Below are positions 8,488 to 16,943 of a stretch of 64,000 nt of DNA, one piece after another. This DNA is from Rosettibacter primus (GTDB lineage Bacteria; Bacteroidota; Ignavibacteria; Ignavibacteriales; Melioribacteraceae). A program made the translations under genes and the position numbers. Location of the stretch: the NCBI RefSeq assembly GCF_036860675.1, contig NZ_JAYKGK010000001.1, positions 186,001 to 250,000 of the forward strand, in the 5' to 3' direction. The notes below the pieces were generated by a model. It ran no database searches, was not told the origin of the DNA, and saw only the letters and a program-made list of their open reading frames with translations. Position 1 is the first letter of the stretch. Each line of letters starts with the position of its first letter.

Positions 8488-9373
8488 TTAACAATTCCTT
8501 TATAGCTTTAGTATGTTCGGGATTAGAACCACAGCACGAACCAATAAAAATTGGATTAAATGGAAGTAATTGTTTTGTGATTTTAGCATAATGCTTTGGA
8601 GTAATGCCACAAGTTATAAATTCATCTGAATAATTTCCTGCACCACAATTAAAATAAAAACCCCATCTTTCTGGTAAAGAATATTTTTCGATATACTTAA
8701 AGAATGTTTCTGGTTTTACACAATTAAATCCTACTGCTATTGCATCATGAGAATTAATATAATTTACAACATCTACTAAATTTTCACCACTTAGAATTTT
8801 TAGATTGTCATCAAAAAATAAGCTTACAATAAATGGAATATTATTATCTGAACAATATTTACAAATTATTTCTATCTCATCCATATGGCTTTGTGTTTCA
8901 TTCCAAATTATATCAACAGAATTATCCCAGAGAATTTTAATATGAGTTTTATGATTGTACTCTAATTCACTTTTTGATATAGTTCGTTCTTTTTGATAAC
9001 AATCTTCTGCAGGGGCATTAGAACCTGCTATAATTATTTTTTTATAATTCCTTGCATCTTTAGCTAATTGAATGGCAGATTTTACAAATTCATATATATC
9101 AATATTTTCATTGGATTTTTTTACAGATATTGGATTAGTCCTAAATGTATTTGTTGTTATTATATCTGCACCGCTGTTTATGTATTCTAAATGAATTGAT
9201 TTAACTGTACCTGGATTTTCAAGATTCGATAATGAAGTCCATAACACCGGGTGATTTTTAATACCTTTCTCGATAAGCAGGCTTCCCATAGCACCGTCAA
9301 GTATCAATGGTCTTTTTAACTGATTGTATAAATCAATTAAATTAATTTTTTCTTTCATTCTTTCTATTGTCAA
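8474..9373 (-). CDS. Homocysteine S-methyltransferase family protein
   Basis: 299 residues with the Zn-dependent homocysteine methyltransferase (MmuM/MetH N-terminal) barrel. The N-terminal motif ILDGAMGSLLIEKG, ADIITTNTFRTNP near residue 75, and the three zinc-binding cysteines (one in VGFNC, two in the C-terminal GSCCGSNP) are all present. Members move a methyl group from S-methylmethionine, S-adenosylmethionine or another donor to homocysteine. The donor cannot be read from sequence. No cobalamin or folate domain is fused. It overlaps the upstream GT9 gene by 32 bases and ispE by 14, which is tight packing without a functional link I can name. Confidence 0.88.
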   Translation of the reverse strand: MTIERMKEKINLIDLYNQLKRPLILDGAMGSLLIEKGIKNHPVLWTSLSNLENPGTVKSIHLEYINSGADIITTNTFRTNPISVKKSNENIDIYEFVKSAIQLAKDARNYKKIIIAGSNAPAEDCYQKERTISKSELEYNHKTHIKILWDNSVDIIWNETQSHMDEIEIICKYCSDNNIPFIVSLFFDDNLKILSGENLVDVVNYINSHDAIAVGFNCVKPETFFKYIEKYSLPERWGFYFNCGAGNYSDEFITCGITPKHYAKITKQLLPFNPIFIGSCCGSNPEHTKAIKELLNEIY

Positions 9374-10484
9374 AATATTTTATTGTTTCTTGAATTATTT
9401 TTTCTAAATCAATCATTTGAATACATTCAAGATTATATGGGCATTCTTTTTTCCAGCATGGTGCACAAAATAAACCTTCAGGATATAATTTTACACCTCT
9501 ATCATAAAGGTCAATTTCATTCCAGCAACTTAATCCAAACCAGGCAATAACATACTTTTTTAATGCAATGGCAAGATGCATTCCGAATGAATCACCTGTA
9601 ATAACAACATGAGGTATACTTTCATAACATGCTCCTTTTCTTATTCCTTCAGTAGTGGGTGTATTTATCACCTGGTTTTTAAATAACTCGCTTATAATTT
9701 TATTTCTTTCTGTATCTTCTGGTCCACCGAGTAACATAATTTTGAATCGATTATAAGAAAGGAATTTTTCAATTAATATTATATGCTGTTCAATTGTCAT
9801 TTTTTTATTTGGGTATAATTGGGAGCAGCCTGTATTGAACCCAATAATTTCATCATTATCAGTAATTCCAATAATTTTTTTGTATGATTCAATAAATTCT
9901 TTTTCATCATCTGTAAATTCAAAAATGTATTCATCTCTTTTGTATTCTAAATTAAAAGTTTCTGCAAGTATTTCCTGCCCAGTTTTTTTGTTGATTTTGA
10001 ACTTAAGATTATCATCAAGTCCCAATTTATAATTATATATGGCTCCATTATTTAATGGTATTATTTGAAAATTATTATTAAGGCCAAAACCAAGTTTTTC
10101 CTTTGCTTTAAGTGAATTAACAATAGCACCAGCTTTAACTGATTTATCTGAATTCATTATAATATCAAATTCAACAGCACTCAAAATGTTCATATTTTCA
10201 AAATCATAAACAAATAATTTGTCAATGAAAGGATTGTTTTTAAGAATATCAGCAGAATTTTTAAGAGTTAACCAGTAAATTGTTGATTCAGGATATTTCC
10301 TTTTTATTGCAGGAAGCTGTGCAGTAGTCATCAATACACTTCCCATTGCTTCTAAAGCTATAATTAAAATCTTTAAACCAATTTTTTTTTGTTCTTTACA
10401 ACCATTTTCTAAACAATTATAATTAGGAAAGCAAGGTTTATAGCCTGAAAAATTTTTGCAATCGGGGATATTTAATTTTTCCAT
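9342..10484 (-). CDS. Glycosyltransferase family 9 (heptosyltransferase-like), Cys-rich N terminus
   Basis: 380 residues. GT9 enzymes move ADP-heptose or related sugars onto lipopolysaccharide core at the inner face of the cytoplasmic membrane. Visible landmarks are a Rossmann start ILIIALEAMGSVLMTTAQLPAI, a central DEIIGFNTGCSQLYPNKK, the donor-site region VVITGDSFGMHLAIAL, and a late cysteine group CAPCWKKECPYNLEC. Ahead of the catalytic fold lies a four-cysteine extension (C9, C18, C24, C29) that could bind metal; similar N-terminal cysteines occur in some GT9 proteins. It is the last of three tandem GT9 genes, overlapping the next upstream one by 13 bases. The acceptor is unknown. Confidence 0.85.
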   Translation of the reverse strand: MEKLNIPDCKNFSGYKPCFPNYNCLENGCKEQKKIGLKILIIALEAMGSVLMTTAQLPAIKRKYPESTIYWLTLKNSADILKNNPFIDKLFVYDFENMNILSAVEFDIIMNSDKSVKAGAIVNSLKAKEKLGFGLNNNFQIIPLNNGAIYNYKLGLDDNLKFKINKKTGQEILAETFNLEYKRDEYIFEFTDDEKEFIESYKKIIGITDNDEIIGFNTGCSQLYPNKKMTIEQHIILIEKFLSYNRFKIMLLGGPEDTERNKIISELFKNQVINTPTTEGIRKGACYESIPHVVITGDSFGMHLAIALKKYVIAWFGLSCWNEIDLYDRGVKLYPEGLFCAPCWKKECPYNLECIQMIDLEKIIQETIKYFDNRKNERKN

Positions 10485-11536
10485 AATAACTTCTCTAAGA
10501 ATGGTTTTAATTTATTTATAGTATCTTCTAATTTTACATTTTTTAGTGTGGGTTGCTCCGTAATTATACACTCAAATTCTGTATTATATGGGTTCCATAT
10601 CATATCATTTGTATTATATTTAACATATAAACCAAATACTGGAACATTAAATGCTGAAGCAATATGGACAATTGATGTATCAGGTGTTATTAATAAATTC
10701 AATTTGCTTATCATTGCTGAAAATTTTTCAAATGATTTATCATAAAATACTGGTATTAGGTTTTCGGATATTTCCTCTGCTTTGTGTATATCTTGTGGAG
10801 AACATAAAATTATAATTTTAGTATTTGGGTATCTCTTAATTTCTTTGATTAATCCCTTGTAATTTTCTATTCCCCAGAATCTTGCTTCGCTTCCTGCAGA
10901 TATGTTAATCCCAATTTTATAATATTCTTCTAATTTATTGTTTGTTAAATAGTTATTAATATTTTTTAAACAATTTTCTTCTATTTTATAATATACTTTT
11001 ATTTCTTCCTTGTTATAGGTAATATTAAAAATTTTTGCAAACTGCATTATTCGTTCAATTATATGTGTTTTTGATGAATCAGGCTTTTCTATTAAATAAT
11101 TGTACAATTTTCTATTAAACTTATTAAATCCAACTTTATATTTTGATTTTGATAATGCTAAAATCAAGCTAACTGTAGTTGATACATCATCATGCAAATC
11201 TACAATTAAATCAGGTTTTAACTTATTAATAATATTAATTAATTTGAAAATAGTAACCTTTTTTTTATCATAGGTAATTACATTATTTACAATTTCTGGA
11301 GAAAAAATAAAATGGTTATAATTACTTGCCACAACATTGATTTTATATTTTGTTTTATTTCTAAGTAAATATAAAAGAGGTGTAGTAACTAGTGCATCAC
11401 CGATTCTATTTAATCTTATAAATATAATCACAGAATTTTCATTTAATGTTATATCGCTTACTAAATTTTTTTGTGGAATAAAAAGCAATAATAATTTAAG
11501 AAGTAGCTTCCTAATATATATTTCAAAACGCTTCAA
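10472..11536 (-). CDS. Glycosyltransferase family 9 (heptosyltransferase-like)
   Basis: 354 residues. A basic, hydrophobic N terminus (about 1-22) probably touches the membrane, followed by the GT9 fold. FIRLNRIGDALVTTPLLYLL is the N-terminal Rossmann signature with its catalytic-type Asp. LIVDLHDDVS, GINISAGSEARFWG and the donor-site stretch LLITPDTSIVHIASAFNVPVFGLY follow in the usual order. Its role is in building lipopolysaccharide core or another surface glycan. It is the middle of three GT9 genes; the flanking ones are distinct in sequence, so the three probably add different sugars. It lies one base after the upstream GT9 stop and overlaps the downstream one by 13 bases. A+T content is very high. 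Confidence 0.87.
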   Translation of the reverse strand: MKRFEIYIRKLLLKLLLLFIPQKNLVSDITLNENSVIIFIRLNRIGDALVTTPLLYLLRNKTKYKINVVASNYNHFIFSPEIVNNVITYDKKKVTIFKLINIINKLKPDLIVDLHDDVSTTVSLILALSKSKYKVGFNKFNRKLYNYLIEKPDSSKTHIIERIMQFAKIFNITYNKEEIKVYYKIEENCLKNINNYLTNNKLEEYYKIGINISAGSEARFWGIENYKGLIKEIKRYPNTKIIILCSPQDIHKAEEISENLIPVFYDKSFEKFSAMISKLNLLITPDTSIVHIASAFNVPVFGLYVKYNTNDMIWNPYNTEFECIITEQPTLKNVKLEDTINKLKPFLEKLLWKN

Positions 11537-11537
11537 A

Positions 11538-12560
11538 TTATTTTGATATCCTATTTTTATTTAATATAATATCAAATTTATTTAATACTATTTCTGCATT
11601 TAAATTTGTAAAACATTCATGGTTTTTAGGACAGTTTAGCAAATTGCACATAATACAATCAAGATGATCTAAAATAATAAATTCATGTTTATCCCCAAAA
11701 GGACCTTGATGATAAGGATTAGTTGGACCATGTAAACTTATAACAGGGGTGCCAATTGCAGTAGAAATATGCATTGGTCCGCTGTCATTCGCAATAAGAA
11801 CATCACACTTTTTAATTAATGCTCCCAATTGGTTAATATTACTTTCGGGAGCAATTATTGAGTCTGGGACTAATTCATTTATTAACAAAGCATCATTAAA
11901 ATCACCTGGACCCCATAAAATCAATATTTCACATTTATATTTATTTTTAAGCGAAACTGCTATTTCAGCAAATTTTTCAGGGTCACACTTTTTAGACTTC
12001 CATCCGCCAGAGGGAGATATACCCACAACAAATTTATTGGTAAGATTTTGGGAATTAAAAAAAGTCTCGGCAAATTTTATATCATCATCTGAAATGTAAA
12101 AATAAAGATTTTTATATGGTGTATCTATACCAATGTTTTCTAATGTTTTTAGGTGTAAAATTGCTGAATGATATTTCCCACGCTCAGATGGACCGAACAA
12201 ATTATATGCATATTTCCTTCCACGGTAGGGAAACCCAACTCTAAATTTTGCTTTGCTTAAATATGTAATCAATGCTGTAGATGGATTAGAGAAATAGTCT
12301 AGAACTAAATCATATTTCTTACGAAATATTTTATAAATAAGTTTTATTCTTTCTAAAAAAGAATCTTTTGGGAAGGTAATTACTGAATTTACTTGAGGAA
12401 GTCCATCAACAACTGGTTTTGAAGATAAGTCTGTTAAATAATCAATTTGTGCATCAGGGAAATATTGTTTAAGATTATCAAGCACAATTGTTGATAAAAC
12501 AACATCGCCAATTCCTCTTAGTTTAATAATCAAAATACTTTTAATGTTTTTGTCAATCAT
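11538..12560 (-). CDS. Glycosyltransferase family 9 (heptosyltransferase II-like)
   Basis: 340 residues, the most canonical of the three GT9 genes. It has KLRGIGDVVLSTIVLDNL at the N terminus, LDYFSNPSTALITYLS, VVGISPSGGWKSKKC, and the donor-site motif LIANDSGPMHISTAIGTPVISLHGPTNP split across residues 255-285. A C-terminal cysteine group (CIMCNLLNCPKNHEC) follows, as in many Bacteroidota heptosyltransferases. It should transfer a heptose or similar sugar to lipid A core. It is first of the GT9 trio and begins 4 bases after the rqcH stop. waaF is the nearest named relative, but I do not assign the symbol because the acceptor is unproven. Confidence 0.9.
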   Translation of the reverse strand: MIDKNIKSILIIKLRGIGDVVLSTIVLDNLKQYFPDAQIDYLTDLSSKPVVDGLPQVNSVITFPKDSFLERIKLIYKIFRKKYDLVLDYFSNPSTALITYLSKAKFRVGFPYRGRKYAYNLFGPSERGKYHSAILHLKTLENIGIDTPYKNLYFYISDDDIKFAETFFNSQNLTNKFVVGISPSGGWKSKKCDPEKFAEIAVSLKNKYKCEILILWGPGDFNDALLINELVPDSIIAPESNINQLGALIKKCDVLIANDSGPMHISTAIGTPVISLHGPTNPYHQGPFGDKHEFIILDHLDCIMCNLLNCPKNHECFTNLNAEIVLNKFDIILNKNRISK

Positions 12561-12564
12561 ATTA

Positions 12565-14163
12565 TTATTCAGGAATTAATTCAGCATCTTTAGGAATTTC
12601 TGGTTTTACAAGAATGACTTCTTCTTTCAATAATGCAACCTGACCAGGTTCCATCCCTTTTCTTTTAACTACATACTTTTTTAATGTATAACTTACTGGA
12701 GCTAATTTTGATGTTTTTGCTTTACTGTAATATGCTGCAATTGAGGCAACTTTTTCTATTATTTTCTTTGGTATGGATTCTTTGCTATTCTCAATTCTTA
12801 AAATTGCATGAGACCCTTTAACAGCTCTTGCATGGAACCAGTAATCATTTTGCTTCGCAAATTTCAAGGTAAGTTCATCATTATTATGGCTATCTTTACC
12901 AACATAGACATGATATTTTTTATCAATTATAAAATGTCTGAAATTTGGTTTTGAGTTATCGTCATTTTTTTTCGAAAGAATATTTTTAATCTTCAATTCA
13001 GCTTTAATATTTATTAATTCATCATCTGTTAAATTATTTTCCAGCATTAATTTTACTTTTTTTAAATGTTCATAACGATTAATTAGCTCATTGTACAAAA
13101 TTCTTGATTTTTCATATTGTATTTTTTCTGCTCTTGCTTTAGTAAAATATTCATCAATATTTTGATGAGGAGATAATTTTTCATCAAGCGGTATTTCAAT
13201 TATTTTATTTTCTTCATCAATTAATTCTACTACCTTCATCCCTTTTTTTAATTTATTTATATTTATTAATAATAGATTGCCAATTTTTACATAGTAATTT
13301 TCTTTCGATTCGTTTTCAAGTAATACTTTCAAATTGTTTATTTTATTCGAAACTTTTTCCAGTTCATTATCTAAATATTTCTTTATTTCAGAATAAATTA
13401 ATTTTCGTTTTTTTAATTTATTTGTTTGAACAAAATATTCACCAACTGCTTCAAAATATTTTTTATGATAGCTTAATATAGTATAATTTTCAGGGAGATA
13501 GAATTTAGATGGCTCAAATCTAACTTTACCTTCATTTTGAGAAATAGATATTCTAATATCATCATTAAATATCTCTTCCAAAATATCTATTAATTTTATA
13601 TCCTTACGAATATTGAGCTGAGAGGTTATTGATTTATCGATAAACTTATAAGAATTCAAAATTTCTTCATCAGATTTATTGGTAAAGTCTTTATATAGTT
13701 CTTTGTGTGTTTCTATAAAGTAATTAGAAATTAATTCGTCATAAATTTGGCTTTTATTTTCTTCATTTATTTTTTTAAAACTCATAATTTTTTTTTCATT
13801 ATCAATTAAATAAACATTTGTCATATGGCCTCTAATACAAAAGAAAAGTGAACAGGTGGATAAAGAAAATTTAATGATTCTATCACCAAATGCAATCTCA
13901 ATTTTTTTTATTTCAGCAGGTAAGTATTCTTCGAAAAAACTTAATACATTCTTTTTAGCCTTGTGATGCTCATGTTTTATCATTAAAAACGGGTATTGTG
14001 GATTAACAGAAATTATAAGGTGAAAATTATCATAATTTTTTAGTAGGATATTTATAAATAATTTATCTTTTTCTTGAGTGTATATATCATAAACTTTCTG
14101 ATTAAGAAGCAAATCTCTTAATTCATATATACTCCTTAACAGGTATAAGTAATTTTTATACAT
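12565..14163 (-). CDS. rqcH: RqcH / NFACT family ribosome quality control protein
   Basis: 532 residues with NFACT architecture: an N-terminal NFACT-N domain, a helical/coiled-coil middle (about 250-390) and a C-terminal NFACT-R domain. The latter carries HFIIDKKYHVYVGKDSHNND, NDYWFHARAVKGSHAIL and KKYVVKRKGMEPGQVALL. Bacterial RqcH binds stalled 50S subunits carrying peptidyl-tRNA and adds C-terminal alanine tails that mark the peptide for degradation. Older annotations call the family fibronectin-binding protein. It lies 3 bases after the GlmU-like gene and 4 before the GT9 genes, so it appears embedded in an envelope-sugar operon, with no obvious functional tie. Confidence 0.92.
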   Translation of the reverse strand: MYKNYLYLLRSIYELRDLLLNQKVYDIYTQEKDKLFINILLKNYDNFHLIISVNPQYPFLMIKHEHHKAKKNVLSFFEEYLPAEIKKIEIAFGDRIIKFSLSTCSLFFCIRGHMTNVYLIDNEKKIMSFKKINEENKSQIYDELISNYFIETHKELYKDFTNKSDEEILNSYKFIDKSITSQLNIRKDIKLIDILEEIFNDDIRISISQNEGKVRFEPSKFYLPENYTILSYHKKYFEAVGEYFVQTNKLKKRKLIYSEIKKYLDNELEKVSNKINNLKVLLENESKENYYVKIGNLLLININKLKKGMKVVELIDEENKIIEIPLDEKLSPHQNIDEYFTKARAEKIQYEKSRILYNELINRYEHLKKVKLMLENNLTDDELINIKAELKIKNILSKKNDDNSKPNFRHFIIDKKYHVYVGKDSHNNDELTLKFAKQNDYWFHARAVKGSHAILRIENSKESIPKKIIEKVASIAAYYSKAKTSKLAPVSYTLKKYVVKRKGMEPGQVALLKEEVILVKPEIPKDAELIPE

Positions 14164-14166
14164 AAA

Positions 14167-15411
14167 TCAAAATTTTCTTTCACTCTCAGTTAATTCAAAA
14201 ATTTTTTTCAATAAATTAATGTCATTTTCTGTCAAATACACATTTCTTCTTGATGCAACAATTTTAGCTACTTCAATAGCTTTGTCAATTTTATATTCAT
14301 CAAAATTATTAACTCCGCCCCATGTAAATGATGGTATATATTTGGGCGGAAATCCATGACCAAATATATTGCATGATATGCCAACTACAGTTCCAGTATT
14401 AAATACAGTTCCAATTGCTGTTTTTGAATAATCACCCATAAATAATCCAATAAATCTATTACCTGTTTTAATTTTTTCATTATTAACAAAAACATCTACA
14501 ATCCCATAATCATTTTTAAGGTCACTATTTGTGGTGCCAGCACCAAGATTTACCCAGCTACCAATATAAGAATGGCCAATAAAACCTTCATGTTGCTTAT
14601 TTGAGAAAGAATGAAATATTGAATTTTCTATTTCCCCGCCAATCTTGCATACTTCACCTATTGTAGTATTATGATATATCGATGTATGAGCTTTTATTAA
14701 AGAATTTTTCCCAATAAAAGCAGGACCTTTTATTGTTGTATGTGACATAATATGAACATTTTCATCAATAAAAATTGGTCCTTCAGAAGCATCCAATAAA
14801 ACAAAAGGTTCTATTTTAGTTCCTTTGCAAATTACTATGTTTTTTTTGTTAATTGTTTCTACTGATTTATAATTTACTTTTGATTTTTTTTCTCTATAAT
14901 TTTTTATAATTAATTTATAATCATTTACGATTTCTTCACAATTATAATTAACTAAATCCCAGAGATAATTAATTAATTTTGCATTTGTATTTTCTTTTGA
15001 TAAATTATTAATATCAAAAGATAAAGAGCCGTCATCATTAAATTTCACATAATTAAAATTATTGCCCTTAATTTTAACAGCAACAATCTGGTTGTCGTTT
15101 GATAAAATAATTCCTTCTTTTAGATTTTTTATTTTGTCTGCTACTTCTTTATTTATTAACAAACGACCATTAACAAAAAGAATAGAGTTCCCTTTAAAAT
15201 CATTAACTAATGACTTTTGATATTTTTCTTTAATTGTATTTTCTAAGTATGGCCGGCAATGAAAAATTATTTTGCTGTCCAGAAAAAATAGTTCAAGTTT
15301 TTGTTTTAATGTTAATATTCCACATTTTAGTTCATAAACGGGTCTTAAAAATGTTAATGGTAATAAATTTTTAAATCCAGTATCTTCATAAATCATTACA
15401 ACAGATTTCAT
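14167..15411 (-). CDS. GlmU-like sugar nucleotidyltransferase / acyltransferase (Bacteroidota type)
   Basis: 414 residues. The N-terminal third resembles a nucleotidyltransferase domain of the Bacteroidota GlmU-like family, opening MIYEDTGFKNLLPLTFLRPV with EL and GIL shortly after. The C-terminal half is a left-handed beta helix of hexapeptide repeats (about 190-370; for example IKGPAFIGKNSLIKAHTSIY and GEVCKIGGEIENSIF). Proteins of this type are annotated as glucosamine-1-phosphate acetyltransferase/uridylyltransferase homologues, but the canonical GlmU nucleotide-binding loop is not obvious, so the activity is uncertain. It is the first gene of the minus-strand run reaching ispE; the 107-base gap to the divergent PASTA gene should hold its promoter. 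Confidence 0.82.
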   Translation of the reverse strand: MKSVVMIYEDTGFKNLLPLTFLRPVYELKCGILTLKQKLELFFLDSKIIFHCRPYLENTIKEKYQKSLVNDFKGNSILFVNGRLLINKEVADKIKNLKEGIILSNDNQIVAVKIKGNNFNYVKFNDDGSLSFDINNLSKENTNAKLINYLWDLVNYNCEEIVNDYKLIIKNYREKKSKVNYKSVETINKKNIVICKGTKIEPFVLLDASEGPIFIDENVHIMSHTTIKGPAFIGKNSLIKAHTSIYHNTTIGEVCKIGGEIENSIFHSFSNKQHEGFIGHSYIGSWVNLGAGTTNSDLKNDYGIVDVFVNNEKIKTGNRFIGLFMGDYSKTAIGTVFNTGTVVGISCNIFGHGFPPKYIPSFTWGGVNNFDEYKIDKAIEVAKIVASRRNVYLTENDINLLKKIFELTESERKF

Positions 15412-15518
15412 GTAGAACCTTTATTATTTTATAATTAAACTAACTAAAATTTTTTTTAATGCAAAAATATTCATAATAAAGTTTATTATTTTTACAATTA
15501 CAAAATCAAAGAATTACT

Positions 15519-16247
15519 ATGAGTATCATTTCAAAAAAATTTTTAACTAAAGTTGCTATATATGGAATATCTTTTATTGTTACAATTATCATTATAGATT
15601 CGATAGTACTTCCTTATTATGTAAGCAGCAACGAATTAAAAGTTCCAAATGTCATTGGTAAACACAAAGATGAAGCAATAAGAATTCTAAGAGAATTAAA
15701 TCTGAATCCAATTATTAATACTTCACGCTACGATGAAAAATATGATAAAGATTATGTTATATTTCAGAAACCACTACCAAATACTTATGTGAAAGAAAAT
15801 CGAAAAATATATTTAACAATTAGTGGGGGATTACAAACAGTTAAAATGCCATATTTGATTAATAAGTCCGTGAGGGATGCTCAAATAATACTTCAAAAAC
15901 TTGGCTTGACGATAGATTCATTAGAACAGATAACTTCAGATTTTTCTCCAAATACAATAGCTGAACAACAATATCCTGAAGGAAAAGATTTGCCTGTTGG
16001 TACCAAAGTTAGATTAAAAGTAAGCATAGGGCCTCAATTAGGAAAAATTAAAGTTCCAAATTTAATTGGTAAATCACTAATAGAAGCAGAAAAAATATTG
16101 CGAAATTATTCTTTAACTATTGGATTAAAAACTTATATATATTCAAAATCTCTTTTGCCAAATACAATTGTTGACCAGCAGCCCAGTGAAAATACTCTTG
16201 TTAATGCTGGTGATAGTATCAATGTAGTAATTACACTTAATAAGTGA
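15519..16247 (+). CDS. Membrane-anchored PASTA-domain protein without a kinase
   Basis: 242 residues. One N-terminal membrane segment (about 11-31) is followed by three extracytoplasmic PASTA domains (about 40-105, 110-176 and 178-242). Each begins with a VPN/MPY-type motif (KVPNVIGK, KMPYLINK, KVPNLIGK) and ends with the P-x-G strand. PASTA domains bind peptidoglycan fragments or beta-lactams, usually as the sensor of Ser/Thr kinases or as the tail of penicillin-binding proteins. Here neither partner is fused. The gene stands directly before rpe, the place where many bacteria carry a PASTA kinase. It is first in a plus-strand run to cdaA and beyond. Confidence 0.9.
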   Translation: MSIISKKFLTKVAIYGISFIVTIIIIDSIVLPYYVSSNELKVPNVIGKHKDEAIRILRELNLNPIINTSRYDEKYDKDYVIFQKPLPNTYVKENRKIYLTISGGLQTVKMPYLINKSVRDAQIILQKLGLTIDSLEQITSDFSPNTIAEQQYPEGKDLPVGTKVRLKVSIGPQLGKIKVPNLIGKSLIEAEKILRNYSLTIGLKTYIYSKSLLPNTIVDQQPSENTLVNAGDSINVVITLNK

Positions 16248-16253
16248 GTTCAT

Positions 16254-16925
16254 ATGGTTACAAAAAAATTATTAGCACCATCAATACTTTCAGCTGATTT
16301 CTCAAATTTATCACAGCAAATAAGATTAGTTGAAATCGGCGGAGCAGATTTAATTCACTGTGATATAATGGACGGAAGATTCGTCCCAAATTTAACATTT
16401 GGACCTATGGTCATTTCGTCAATTCGAAATATTACCAATTTACCTATTGATGCTCATCTAATGGTAGAAAATCCTGAAAACTTAATTGATAGTTTTATTG
16501 AAGCTGGAGTAAATTATTTAACTGTTCATCAAGAAGCAGTGGTTCATTTACATCGAACTGTAGATTACATAAAAAGTAAAGGTGTTAAAGCAGGAGTTTC
16601 AATTAATCCAGCTACACCTATTCATTTCTTAAATGAAATTTTAGAATTTGTTGATTTAGTTCTCATTATGTCTGTTAATCCGGGTTTTGGTGGACAAAAA
16701 TTTATTCACAGCAGTCTGCGTAAAATCAAAGAACTCTCTAAAATAAGAGAAGAGATGGGTTACAATTTCTTGATTGAAGTAGATGGAGGTTTAACAAAAG
16801 ACAATATTAAAGATGTTTCAAATGCAGGGTGTAATATATTTGTTGTTGGTTGGTCAATATTTGGAAACGATAATAAAACTGCTGCAACTACAGAGTTTAA
16901 AAATCTAATTAATAACAACAACTAA
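16254..16925 (+). CDS. rpe: Ribulose-phosphate 3-epimerase
   Basis: 223 residues, standard length. This TIM-barrel enzyme interconverts ribulose 5-phosphate and xylulose 5-phosphate in the pentose phosphate pathway. Conserved stretches are LAPSILSADFSNL at the N terminus, HCDIMDGRFVPNLTFGP (metal-binding His and Asp), DAHLMVENPE, VLIMSVNPGFGGQKF and EVDGGLTKDNI. It starts 6 bases after the PASTA gene and 18 bases before folP, so the three are probably one transcript. Confidence 0.97.
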   Translation: MVTKKLLAPSILSADFSNLSQQIRLVEIGGADLIHCDIMDGRFVPNLTFGPMVISSIRNITNLPIDAHLMVENPENLIDSFIEAGVNYLTVHQEAVVHLHRTVDYIKSKGVKAGVSINPATPIHFLNEILEFVDLVLIMSVNPGFGGQKFIHSSLRKIKELSKIREEMGYNFLIEVDGGLTKDNIKDVSNAGCNIFVVGWSIFGNDNKTAATTEFKNLINNNN

Positions 16926-16943
16926 CAATCAGGGATAAACACT

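Noticed and set aside
15473..15489. ATAATAAA-G-TTTATTAT palindrome in the divergent promoter region
   Set aside because: All-A/T palindromes of this size are expected several times by chance in such AT-rich DNA; no second copy or regulator link was seen.
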